Shown one piece after another: positions 1 to 6,271 of a DNA stretch of 8,459 nt; within the stretch, counting starts at the first letter, position 1; the number at the start of each line of letters is the position of its first letter. The notes beneath the pieces are model-generated. The model had not been told where the DNA came from. It made no database searches and saw nothing but the letters and a program-made list of their open reading frames with translations. Position numbers and translations under genes: made by a program. The stretch is taken from the NCBI GenBank assembly GCA_021647445.1, contig JAKIUS010000045.1, positions 1-8,459 of the forward strand. The letters are read 5' to 3'. The stretch is from Geopsychrobacter sp. GTDB taxonomy: Bacteria > Desulfobacterota > Desulfuromonadia > Desulfuromonadales > Geopsychrobacteraceae.

Positions 1-1605
1 ACCGAGGCTCAAAAGGCCAATAATATTGTCGGTGAAAATACCTTTGGCTGGCAAGCCTACGAGAAAGTCGAACAGCGCCTGGTCGTGCTACGCGGCCAGA
101 TCAAGTTGCAGCGCCAGCTTGAAAAAGAGGTCGCCGAGCAGAATCTCCAGGTCAGCAGGTTGGTTGAGCGCCATGCCGCCGAAACGAAGGTCATCAAACA
201 GACGGAGAGGGATCTGCTTACCGAAGAACAGCGCCTGGTCGAAAAGCGCAGTTCGCTGGCAGTCGACGAGCCGTTAAAGACGCGGGCTGACCGCTTGCCT
301 GAGATTGGTAAAGCGGTCACAGCCCTGCAAAATCAAATCGGTCGGCTCGATGGTCGTCGGGGTGGACTAGAAGAAGGGCAGGAAAAGCTGGCCGAGGGGA
401 TATGTCCGTTTTTCCAGGAGCCGTGTATGAATATATCTGAGCGGCCGCCGGGGGATGTCTTTACCGCCAAATTCACCGACCTGCGGCAGGAGCGTGATCT
501 GCTACGGGTAGAGTTTACCCGACGTGAACAGGAGGAAGCTCTTGCCCGGAACGCCAGTGAACAGCTTAAAGCGATCGAGATTCAGATCAAAGGGGTCGCC
601 GAACTCAGTGCGGCGCTCGTTACAAAACGACAAAAAAATAACGCACGAGCTGACGGACTCGATGGTTTACAAAATCAGCGGGCACTTGCGCAGCAACAAT
701 TAGACGAGAAGCAGGAGGCGCTCAAGGCTTACTGCCAGCTGCAGGGTGATATCGCGCTGGCCGAATCGGAGCAGAAAAAACACCAGCAGGCCCGCGATCT
801 TTACCTTGCAAACCTTGGTTCTGCGGCCAAGCTTGAAGGGTTGCAGGCCGAGTCTAAGAAGTTCGCGCGTCTGCTGGCCTGCCTGCAGGATGAACTTGCC
901 GACAAAGAGAAACAACAGGTGGCTGCCAGCAAAGATTACAGTGCCGATCAGCATCAGACTCTGCGGCAGCAGAAAGACAGCCTGCGCCAGGAGGTGGGGG
1001 CGCTCGGACAGAAGGTCGAGTGGCTTAAAGTTGAAGTTGAAAGGTTGACTTGCGAGATCGACAAACTCAGGAAAATCGAGCAAGAGATCGCCGTCAAGCA
1101 GCAACAAATTAAAGCTTACGGCAAGCGGGAAGAGCTGGTCAAGTTTTTGCGCAATCGGGTTTTTCGTAACGTCTCGGCCTCTTTGTCCGAGCGCTTTCGT
1201 GAAGAGATCAGCCAGCGTGCTGACCGCATCTATCGGATCATCGCCGAAACCGACGAAGAGCTTTGCTGGGGGGATGACTACCGGATTTTGCTGCGCGACA
1301 TGGTCGATGGCGAACTGCGCGAGCGGGCCGACGACCAGCTTTCAGGCGGCCAGATCATGAGCGCGGTGGTCGCCCTGCGTCTGGCAATGTTGCAGACCAT
1401 CGGCGCGCGTATCGCTTTTTTCGACGAACCGACCTCAAATCTGGACGCGACCCGGCGTGAAAATCTGGCCCATGCCTTCAGGGCGATCGATGTCGGCAAG
1501 GAGGATCTCACCGAGCACTGGTACGACCAGCTCTTTTTGATCAGCCATGACGTCGCCTTTACCGAAGTGACCGATCAGATTGTGCATCTTGACCCTGGCA
1601 GTTGA
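1..1605 (+). CDS. SbcC/Rad50-like SMC-family ATPase, C-terminal part (5' end outside window)
   Basis: The reading frame is open from base 1, so the gene begins upstream; the GTG at 85 is internal. The 534 visible codons are mostly long Glu/Lys/Gln/Arg-rich heptad-like segments typical of antiparallel coiled coils. They are broken near codons 134-155 by a Pro/Cys-rich turn (CPFFQEPC, cysteines at codons 135 and 142). The C-terminal ATPase half is intact: the ABC signature LSGGQ at 1339-1353, Walker B with D-loop (FFDEPTSNLD; Asp 1423, Glu 1426), and the H-loop LISHD with His at 1546. Walker A must lie upstream. Proteins of this build use ATP to clamp DNA and usually partner an SbcD/Mre11-type nuclease in double-strand-break or hairpin processing; no nuclease is visible here. 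The apex is not the usual CXXC zinc hook. It could be an SbcC paralogue or another SMC-like ATPase. ATPase class is certain; cellular role is inferred. Confidence 0.85.
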   Translation, partial: TEAQKANNIVGENTFGWQAYEKVEQRLVVLRGQIKLQRQLEKEVAEQNLQVSRLVERHAAETKVIKQTERDLLTEEQRLVEKRSSLAVDEPLKTRADRLPEIGKAVTALQNQIGRLDGRRGGLEEGQEKLAEGICPFFQEPCMNISERPPGDVFTAKFTDLRQERDLLRVEFTRREQEEALARNASEQLKAIEIQIKGVAELSAALVTKRQKNNARADGLDGLQNQRALAQQQLDEKQEALKAYCQLQGDIALAESEQKKHQQARDLYLANLGSAAKLEGLQAESKKFARLLACLQDELADKEKQQVAASKDYSADQHQTLRQQKDSLRQEVGALGQKVEWLKVEVERLTCEIDKLRKIEQEIAVKQQQIKAYGKREELVKFLRNRVFRNVSASLSERFREEISQRADRIYRIIAETDEELCWGDDYRILLRDMVDGELRERADDQLSGGQIMSAVVALRLAMLQTIGARIAFFDEPTSNLDATRRENLAHAFRAIDVGKEDLTEHWYDQLFLISHDVAFTEVTDQIVHLDPGS

Positions 1606-1638
1606 GTCTCTGCTTGAGTCCGGTAGTTGCTCTTTGAT

Positions 1639-2151
1639 TTAACCGACCAACCTTCGAATCAGCTCACTCGCCGTCGCCGATAGCAATCCGAACAGCAAGA
1701 TCCACAAGCCGTTACGCACCAGAGTATACTTGCGCGTCAGGCGAAACTTCCCCAGATAATAGATTTCGCGCATATAAGCGTCGTATAGCTTCTGCTTGTC
1801 TAAAATCGTCTCTTGAAATTGTTGACAGAATTCCTCTTCGCTCAATTCGGCAAAGGATCTGAAATAGAACAGATTGGTGCGTCCGGTCGCATGCCAGGGC
1901 GGGATAATTGCCAGAATCGACATGACAACCGCCAATAGGCCGCAACCGGCCAGCAGGAGTACGGTCGACAGGTGCAGTTGCTCGTACTGGGTCAGGGTGA
2001 TGGTGATGATCAGCGACGAGGCGGTGAGAATCATCGACGCCTTGGCATCGGCCATTTTGTTCAGGTCCATGTGTTTGGAGAGGTTGGCGCGCAGTGCATT
2101 GCTGGCCAAGAGGCGTGGGATCAGTGGTTCTTCGGTTTTGTCTTTAGTCAT
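1639..2151 (-). CDS. Small membrane protein of the DUF5706 / Pycsar transmembrane effector (PycTM) type
   Basis: A 170-residue protein with three hydrophobic segments at about 38-54, 61-85 and 148-162, with a soluble loop of about 60 residues between the second and third. Features matching my recollection of the DUF5706/PycTM family (Pfam PF18967): a charged lead into helix 1 reading MADAKASMIL, an NLFYF motif at 93-97 after the PPW turn, an acidic helix around ELSEEEF (102-108), and the YYLG...RKYTLVRNG stretch (131-148) before the last helix. In Pycsar anti-phage systems such proteins are thought to damage the inner membrane when a cCMP/cUMP cyclase signals infection. Here there is no cyclase beside it: the neighbours are an SbcC-like gene (convergent) and a histidine kinase (divergent). 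The start codon has only a weak Shine-Dalgarno; ATG 2151 is the first methionine in frame. Family call is by motif recognition without an HMM; a defence role is inference. Confidence 0.72.
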   Translation of the reverse strand: MTKDKTEEPLIPRLLASNALRANLSKHMDLNKMADAKASMILTASSLIITITLTQYEQLHLSTVLLLAGCGLLAVVMSILAIIPPWHATGRTNLFYFRSFAELSEEEFCQQFQETILDKQKLYDAYMREIYYLGKFRLTRKYTLVRNGLWILLFGLLSATASELIRRLVG

Positions 2152-2193
2152 GCTGGGGCTCGTTTGGTTCGGGTTGTGGTTACGCCAATTTAC

Positions 2194-2202
2194 CTTATAC
2201 CA
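2194..2202 (-). promoter_or_regulatory. Candidate extended -10 promoter for the DUF5706/PycTM-like gene
   Basis: On the minus strand the bases read TGGTATAAG, an extended -10 (TGnTATAAT-like) element. It lies 42 bp before the ATG and would give a leader of about 35 nt. No good -35 hexamer sits at the standard distance, which is tolerable for extended -10 promoters. Motif match only. Confidence 0.3.
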
Positions 2203-2347
2203 TTTTCGGGGTGTGATCTAAGGGATTGTCGTAATTGTAACCATTTAAGTCCTTAATTCTCACCCCTGTGTCCGTTCTTTTGGAGGAGAAAAAACGATTT
2301 AAATTCCTTTAAAACAGTTACTTATGAAGATAATGACCGATTGGCAA

Positions 2348-2371
2348 ACTCTTTGCTGTGCTCAAAAGAGT
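2348..2371 (+). repeat. Inverted repeat upstream of the histidine kinase
   Basis: ACTCTTT and AAAGAGT form perfect 7-bp arms around a 10-base loop, 67 bp before the kinase ATG. It could be an RNA hairpin in the leader or a protein-binding dyad. No T-tract follows, so it is not a typical terminator. It also covers the alternative GTG at 2358, which argues against that codon as the start. Confidence 0.4.
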
Positions 2372-2438
2372 AGCGCTGGCAGCCTTTGGAGGTATTTTTG
2401 TAGGCAGGCGGGCATTCGACCGGCATTCTGGAGATTGT

Positions 2439-3872
2439 ATGAAAAAGCGTCCTGATGGTTACGCTGGTTTTCCGCGGGTGGAGCGACGTTCTGTTGAACG
2501 CCTCGATTCACGTTGTCAGGATGTCGATTGGCTACGTTCCTCCCTGCCGCAGCTCTCTCCCCAGCGTCTTATACGCCTGATGGCCATTTCAATTTTTGTC
2601 GCCGAAGCCATTATTATGCTGGTGTTGGCCAATATCCCTGAATTGCCGATTTATTATGAGGCTCTGATCGATTCTGCCGCCCTGTTGATTGTGCTTTCTC
2701 CGACCTTTTATTTTTTTCACTATCGGCCAATGTTGAGTCAGTACCGTGATCGCAAGGGAATTGTTGAGCAGTTATGGCAGAGTGAAGAACGGCTAAATCT
2801 AGCAGTGAACGCGGTCAATGATGGTATCTGGGATTGGGATATTCAGACCGGCGATGTCTATGCGAGTGAGCGTTTATTGGCGATGCTGGATTTTGCTCCT
2901 GGTGTTATGGGGCGCAAAATCAGTTTTTGGGAAGAGCGGTTGCATGTTGAAGAGCAGTCGGAGATTGCGCGTCAGCTCAGGGAACATCTTGACGGCCAGA
3001 GTGATTATTTTTGTACGGAACATCGGTTACGCAAGCGAACAGGTGATTATGTCTGGGTTTTAGCGCGGGGGAGGGTGGTCAGACGAGGCTCTAAGGGGAA
3101 CGCCTTGCGTATGGTTGGAACCTACAACGATATTACATTGCGCAAGCTGGCAGAAGAGGCTTTACGGTGCAGCGAGGAGGATATTCGTACCCTCTCGCGC
3201 ATGATGATGCATAGTTCAGAAGAGGAGAAGCGGCATCTTGCGCAGGATTTGCATGATGAATTCGGCCAGGTTCTCTGTGCCTTTCGGTTGGGGGTTGAAA
3301 TGCTCAGGGATCGTGAGTCCGGCACTCGAGACGCGTATCTTGGCGATTGCAATCGTTTGGTACGGATGGTCGATCGATTAGAGGTCGATTTGCGCCACAT
3401 GTGCGATCATCTGCGGCCGGTTATGCTGGATGATCTGGGATTGATCCCGGCGCTTAAGTGGCTCCTTGGGCAGTATGCCGAACAGAACCCAGATGTCAGC
3501 ACTCACTTCAACGGTGAAAATTTAAAACTGGCGCTCTCGCAAGAGAAAGAGATCGCCCTCTATCGGATCTGTCAAGAAGCGCTGAACAACGTTGGTAAAT
3601 ATGCTCAGGCCGATCAGGTGACCCTCGGCTTAAATACGCTTGAAGGTGATCTGGTGGTGTCGATTTGCGATAACGGCGTGGGATTCAAGGAGGATAAAAT
3701 CGGTCGTCGTCCTGGAGGATGGGGGATGGGGCTGCTGGGGATGCAAGAGCGGATTTCTGCAATAGGTGGGGATATGCTGATTAACAGCGCCCCCAGCACG
3801 GGAACCCAGATTCGGGTGGTGCTGCCGTTGTCGCTTGTCGGGGAAGTCTTGTTTGAGGAGATCAGCGCATGA
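2439..3872 (+). CDS. Membrane PAS-domain sensor histidine kinase, NarX/DegS type (HisKA_3)
   Basis: The ATG at 2439 gives 477 residues and is preceded by GGAG with a 5-base gap. The in-frame GTG at 2358 has no Shine-Dalgarno and lies in an inverted repeat, so it was not chosen. Order of parts: about 43 cytoplasmic residues; two helices (about 44-64 and 74-94) joined by only some ten residues, so there is no periplasmic sensing domain; a PAS_3-like domain (about 117-236; NDGIWDWD, later VGTYNDIT); the dimerisation helix with phospho-acceptor His272 in LAQDLHDEFGQ; and an HATPase domain with N-box EALNNVGKYA, DNGVGF (G1) and GWGMGLLGMQER (G2). All catalytic motifs look intact. It should autophosphorylate and pass phosphate to the response regulator that overlaps its stop codon (ATGA). 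The signal is unknown, probably cytoplasmic or membrane-borne and read by the PAS domain. Confidence 0.92.
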   Translation: MKKRPDGYAGFPRVERRSVERLDSRCQDVDWLRSSLPQLSPQRLIRLMAISIFVAEAIIMLVLANIPELPIYYEALIDSAALLIVLSPTFYFFHYRPMLSQYRDRKGIVEQLWQSEERLNLAVNAVNDGIWDWDIQTGDVYASERLLAMLDFAPGVMGRKISFWEERLHVEEQSEIARQLREHLDGQSDYFCTEHRLRKRTGDYVWVLARGRVVRRGSKGNALRMVGTYNDITLRKLAEEALRCSEEDIRTLSRMMMHSSEEEKRHLAQDLHDEFGQVLCAFRLGVEMLRDRESGTRDAYLGDCNRLVRMVDRLEVDLRHMCDHLRPVMLDDLGLIPALKWLLGQYAEQNPDVSTHFNGENLKLALSQEKEIALYRICQEALNNVGKYAQADQVTLGLNTLEGDLVVSICDNGVGFKEDKIGRRPGGWGMGLLGMQERISAIGGDMLINSAPSTGTQIRVVLPLSLVGEVLFEEISA

Positions 3873-4540
3873 ATAAGATTAAAGTGGCATTGGCTGATGA
3901 TCATGCTTTGATGCGTGAAGGCTTGACCCTGTTATTGCAGGGGCAGGCGGATATGGAGGTGATCGGTGAAGCGAGCAACGGTGTTGAGGCCTTAGAAACA
4001 GCCCGCAGATGTCGGCCTGATGTGATGTTGCTCGATATCGGCATGCCACGTATGAACGGTCTTGAGACCCTCGCTCTGATCCGTAAGTCGGTTCCCGGCA
4101 CGCGCTTGGTGATTTTATCGCGTTATGAAAAAGAAGCCTACGTCCATCAGGCGCTCAAGGCGGGAGCTCTTGGTTATGTGGTGAAAGGCGCACCGAGTAC
4201 CGAAATGCTCGGGGCGGTACGCGCCGCGGCTGACGGTAAGTTTTATCTCAGTTCTCAAGTGCAGGCTTCGGTGATCGAGAGTTATGTTGAGGATCGTCGT
4301 TCACATGCGCGGCATGGTGAGCATCTTGAGAGTTTGTCCGATCGAGAGAAGCAGGTCTTTCATCTGATTGTGCAGGGGAACAACAGTCACCAGGTTGCTG
4401 AAGTCCTCTGTATTAGTTCCAAGACCGTCGATAAGCATCGTGCCAATATCGGACGCAAGATCGGTACCGATAATCCGGTGCAGATGGTGCAATACGCTTT
4501 GCGAACCGGTCTGCTGGATAAGGATTTCTGGGAGGATTAG
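3869..4540 (+). CDS. NarL/LuxR-family two-component response regulator
   Basis: This is a 223-residue regulator with the usual two-domain layout. The receiver domain (about 1-122) shows the acidic pair Asp10/Asp11, phospho-acceptor Asp56 (MLLDIGMP), a Ser84 switch residue in VILS and Lys106 in YVVKGA. A linker leads to a LuxR-type helix-turn-helix (about 155-212) with LSDREKQVFHLI and the recognition segment SSKTVDKHRANIGRKIG. Its ATG overlaps the stop of the kinase gene (ATGA), and GAGGAG lies 9 bases upstream inside the kinase gene, so the two are co-transcribed, translationally coupled and almost certainly cognate. Phosphorylation is expected to promote dimerisation and DNA binding. Target genes cannot be read from the sequence. 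Confidence 0.93.
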   Translation: MNKIKVALADDHALMREGLTLLLQGQADMEVIGEASNGVEALETARRCRPDVMLLDIGMPRMNGLETLALIRKSVPGTRLVILSRYEKEAYVHQALKAGALGYVVKGAPSTEMLGAVRAAADGKFYLSSQVQASVIESYVEDRRSHARHGEHLESLSDREKQVFHLIVQGNNSHQVAEVLCISSKTVDKHRANIGRKIGTDNPVQMVQYALRTGLLDKDFWED

Positions 4541-4624
4541 GCGAGGGTGTAGCCGGCCTATAACTCTACTATTGAGGAGTCTGGTTGGATTGTCCGCTGT
4601 CCATGGTTGTGTTTTTCTCTTTGT

Positions 4625-5182
4625 CTATTGTCGCTCCCACAGCAGATCGCCCCGCCCTTCATCATTACACAGTCGCGCCCAGACGAAAAACAGATCGGAG
4701 AGTCGGTTGAGATAGCGCAAGCAGAGTGGTTCGACCGTTTCAGTCTGTTGCAGTGCGACCACTTCGCGTTCGGTGCGGCGGGCGACGGTGCGTGCTTGGT
4801 GCAGCAGGGCGGCGGCCCGGCAGCCGCCGGGCAGGATGAAGCTGGTGGCAGGTTGCAACTTTTCGTTGGCCTGTTGTTGCCAGTCTTCCAGTTGGGTAAC
4901 CTGTGCCTCGCTGAGGCCCCAACCATCAATCTTGGCTTTGGCACTTGCTGGCGTGGCCAGTTCGCTGCCGAGGTCGAACAGTTGGTTTTGAAGCAGGCAG
5001 ATTTTTTCGAACAGCCCGTCCGGCAACTCTTCACAACGGATCAGTCCGACTATGGAATTAAGTTCATCGACTGTGCCATAGGCGCAGACCCGCTGTGAGC
5101 ATTTGGCGACGCGGCTACCGTCGACCAGACTGGTCTGGCCCTTGTCGCCACCGCCGGTGGTAATGCGATCGAGTGTTGGCAT
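4625..5182 (-). CDS. pduO: PduO-type cob(I)alamin adenosyltransferase
   Basis: A 185-residue enzyme of normal family length that transfers the 5'-deoxyadenosyl group of ATP to cob(I)alamin, making coenzyme B12. Family motifs are all visible: the N-terminal phosphate-binding loop TTGGGDKGQTSL (8-19), AYGTVDELNS (34-43), FILPGG (115-120), the arginine-rich ATP/subunit-interface helix ARTVARRTERE (130-140) and RYLNRLSDLFF (156-166). The protein acts in the cytosol as a trimer. An AAAGGA sequence lies just upstream of the ATG within a possible hairpin. The gene stands alone and is convergent with the response regulator; no diol dehydratase or B12 biosynthesis gene is adjacent, so it probably serves general B12 salvage or adenosylcobalamin enzymes encoded elsewhere. 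It is also annotated cobO/MMAB-type in some genomes; it is not the CobA/BtuR fold. Confidence 0.94.
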   Translation of the reverse strand: MPTLDRITTGGGDKGQTSLVDGSRVAKCSQRVCAYGTVDELNSIVGLIRCEELPDGLFEKICLLQNQLFDLGSELATPASAKAKIDGWGLSEAQVTQLEDWQQQANEKLQPATSFILPGGCRAAALLHQARTVARRTEREVVALQQTETVEPLCLRYLNRLSDLFFVWARLCNDEGRGDLLWERQ

Positions 5183-5190
5183 TTTTTCGT

Positions 5191-5204
5191 CCTTTGGTCA
5201 AAGG
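5191..5204 (-). promoter_or_regulatory. Short hairpin over the adenosyltransferase ribosome-binding site
   Basis: CCTTTGGTCAAAGG is an inverted repeat. In the minus-strand mRNA it would form a 5-bp stem with a 4-base loop whose 3' arm contains the AAAGG of the Shine-Dalgarno, 8 bases before the ATG. It could dampen translation. The stem is short, so the effect is uncertain. Confidence 0.3.
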
Positions 5205-5215
5205 GGCTTTCCCTC

Positions 5216-5244
5216 TGGATATCATTTTGACGCCAGTCAGGCAA
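5216..5244 (-). promoter_or_regulatory. Candidate promoter of the adenosyltransferase gene
   Basis: Read on the minus strand, TTGCCT (5239-5244) and TATCCA (5216-5221) are 17 bp apart, and a TGA before the -10 gives an extended -10 feature. The expected start point is near 5209, giving a leader of about 27 nt. The -10 matches the consensus poorly (3 of 6), so this is tentative. Confidence 0.28.
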
Positions 5245-5254
5245 GCCTGCCTGG
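5233..5254. repeat. 22-bp imperfect dyad over the candidate adenosyltransferase promoter
   Basis: CCAGTCAGGC and GCCTGCCTGG are 10-base arms with one mismatch, separated by AA. The near-continuous two-fold symmetry suits a dimeric DNA-binding protein better than an RNA hairpin. It covers the proposed -35 element of the minus-strand gene and lies about 100 bp before the ABC transporter genes. Confidence 0.4.
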
Positions 5255-5308
5255 TTTCGGCTCGACCGCCGCCTTTCCCGCCTTTGTGCAGATTGTCCGA
5301 ATAGACAG

Positions 5309-5338
5309 ACCCCTTGCACGACCTCAATGTGCAGGGGT
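5309..5338. repeat. Inverted repeat in the promoter region of the ABC transporter operon
   Basis: ACCCCTTGCAC and GTGCAGGGGT pair over 10 bp with a single bulged T, around a 9-base centre. The repeat ends 12 bp before the chosen ATG of the ATPase gene and overlaps the candidate -35 and the spacer of its promoter. It could be an operator. If transcription began further upstream, it would form an RNA hairpin. Confidence 0.45.
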
Positions 5339-5343
5339 ATAGT
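5315..5343 (+). promoter_or_regulatory. Candidate promoter of the ABC transporter operon
   Basis: TTGCAC (5315-5320) and TATAGT (5338-5343) are separated by exactly 17 bp; the -10 matches 5 of 6 consensus bases and the -35 matches 3. The expected start point, about 5350, falls essentially on the ATG at 5351, which would give a leaderless mRNA. That agrees with the lack of a normal Shine-Dalgarno. Confidence 0.4.
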
Positions 5344-5350
5344 CCGCCTC

Positions 5351-6271
5351 ATGGAAAAAGCACTGCATATTGAAAATCTGTATAAGGCCTTTGGCGGCGA
5401 TGAAGCGGTCAAGAATTTGAACTTTGATATCGAGCAGGGGGAAATTTTTGGTCTCTTAGGGCCAAATGGCGCGGGCAAGAGTACCACCATCAATATGATT
5501 TCGGGAATCTGTCGCATCGACGCGGGACGTATTACCGCCTTCGGTTGTGATAATCGTAGTAAGTATCGTCAGACGCGGCGCATGCTGGGGGTGGTTCATC
5601 AGGAGATCGTCATCGACAACTTCTTCACCATCGATCAATCGCTGCGGCTGCATGCCGGGTATTACGGTGTCAAGGATGATCCAAAGTGGCGGCAAGAATT
5701 GATTGATCGTCTCGGTTTAGGGCCTCATCTGGACAAGGTAATGTTGAAGCTTTCCGGGGGGATGAAGCGCCGTTTCATGATTGCCAAGGCGCTGATTCAT
5801 CGCCCGCGCCTGCTGATCCTCGATGAGCCGACCGCCGGGGTGGATGTCGAGTTGCGCCACAGTCTGTGGGAATTTGTGCGTGAGATCAATCGCAACGGCA
5901 CCACAATTCTGCTGACCACCCATTACCTTGAAGAGGCTGAACAGATGTGCGGCCGCATCGCGATCATGAATCACGGTGAGCTGGTGGTCCTTGAGGAGAC
6001 CCGAGAGCTGGTGCGGCGGCTGTCGCGTCGAACCCTGAAATTGTGGCTCGAAAAAGCGCTTGAGTCGATTCCGGCCGGGCTTGAAGCCTATCATCCACGT
6101 CTCGAAGGAGATGGTCGTCGTTTGATCCTCTGCTTGCCGACCGATCAGGGTGTCGGTGATCTATTGCATCAACTCTCAGCTCTGCACCTGGGGATCAATG
6201 ATTTCGAAACCGAACAGAGTGGTCTTGAGGAGGTCTTTCTGCAATTGACCAGCGAAGGAGGACGGTCATGA
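5351..6271 (+). CDS. ABC-2 type exporter ATP-binding protein, YadG-like
   Basis: This 306-residue ATPase powers the permease encoded immediately downstream. Visible motifs: Walker A GPNGAGKST (37-45), Q-loop Gln84, signature LSGGMKRR (134-141), Walker B LLILDEPTAGVD (154-165) and H-loop His191 in TTHYLEEAEQM. About 100 further C-terminal residues end in the ELxxxFLQLT-like tail seen in drug/polysaccharide exporter ATPases. The GAGKSTT, MKRRFMIAKAL and TTHYLEEAE blocks closely resemble E. coli YadG as I remember it. The ATG at 5351 was chosen because the typical N-terminus (MEKALHIENLYKAF) begins there. An in-frame ATG at 5327 would add eight residues but lies inside the inverted repeat; neither start has a good ribosome-binding site. 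The substrate is unknown. Confidence 0.92.
   Translation: MEKALHIENLYKAFGGDEAVKNLNFDIEQGEIFGLLGPNGAGKSTTINMISGICRIDAGRITAFGCDNRSKYRQTRRMLGVVHQEIVIDNFFTIDQSLRLHAGYYGVKDDPKWRQELIDRLGLGPHLDKVMLKLSGGMKRRFMIAKALIHRPRLLILDEPTAGVDVELRHSLWEFVREINRNGTTILLTTHYLEEAEQMCGRIAIMNHGELVVLEETRELVRRLSRRTLKLWLEKALESIPAGLEAYHPRLEGDGRRLILCLPTDQGVGDLLHQLSALHLGINDFETEQSGLEEVFLQLTSEGGRS

Larger units (their letters stand above)
2152..2438. other. Intergenic region between divergent genes
   Basis: This 287-bp gap separates the PycTM-like gene from the histidine kinase. It holds the candidate minus-strand promoter above, an AT-rich stretch (about 2230-2325) with a GGAGGAG run at 2282-2288 that precedes no usable reading frame, and an inverted repeat at 2348-2371. 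A short frame at 2324-2455 is open but has no ribosome-binding site. I could not pick a convincing sigma-70 promoter for the kinase, and I see no known riboswitch pattern. Confidence 0.5.

Noticed and set aside
700..1107. Long minus-strand frame inside the SbcC-like gene
   Set aside because: Leu/Phe-rich antisense reading of a Gln/Glu/Lys-rich coiled coil, a common shadow of such sequence.
2358..2438. N-terminal extension of the histidine kinase from GTG 2358
   Set aside because: No Shine-Dalgarno is present and the codon lies in the loop of an inverted repeat. ATG 2439 has GGAG at a usable distance.
2152..2438. Cyclic-di-GMP (GEMM) riboswitch before the kinase gene
   Set aside because: These are common in this bacterial group, so I looked, but the conserved GEMM sequence blocks are not recognisable here.
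2324..2455. 43-codon frame overlapping the kinase start, a possible leader peptide
   Set aside because: There is no ribosome-binding site before the ATG, codon use is unremarkable, and it runs through the inverted repeat and into the kinase gene in another frame.
4541..4624. Bidirectional terminator between the response regulator and the adenosyltransferase gene
   Set aside because: Only a 4-5 bp ACTC/GAGT pairing with a long loop was found (about 4563-4580), with no T-tract in the right place on either strand.
4607..5098. Plus-strand frame of 163 codons opposite the adenosyltransferase gene
   Set aside because: The opposite strand encodes a full-length enzyme with all family motifs; this is its antisense shadow.
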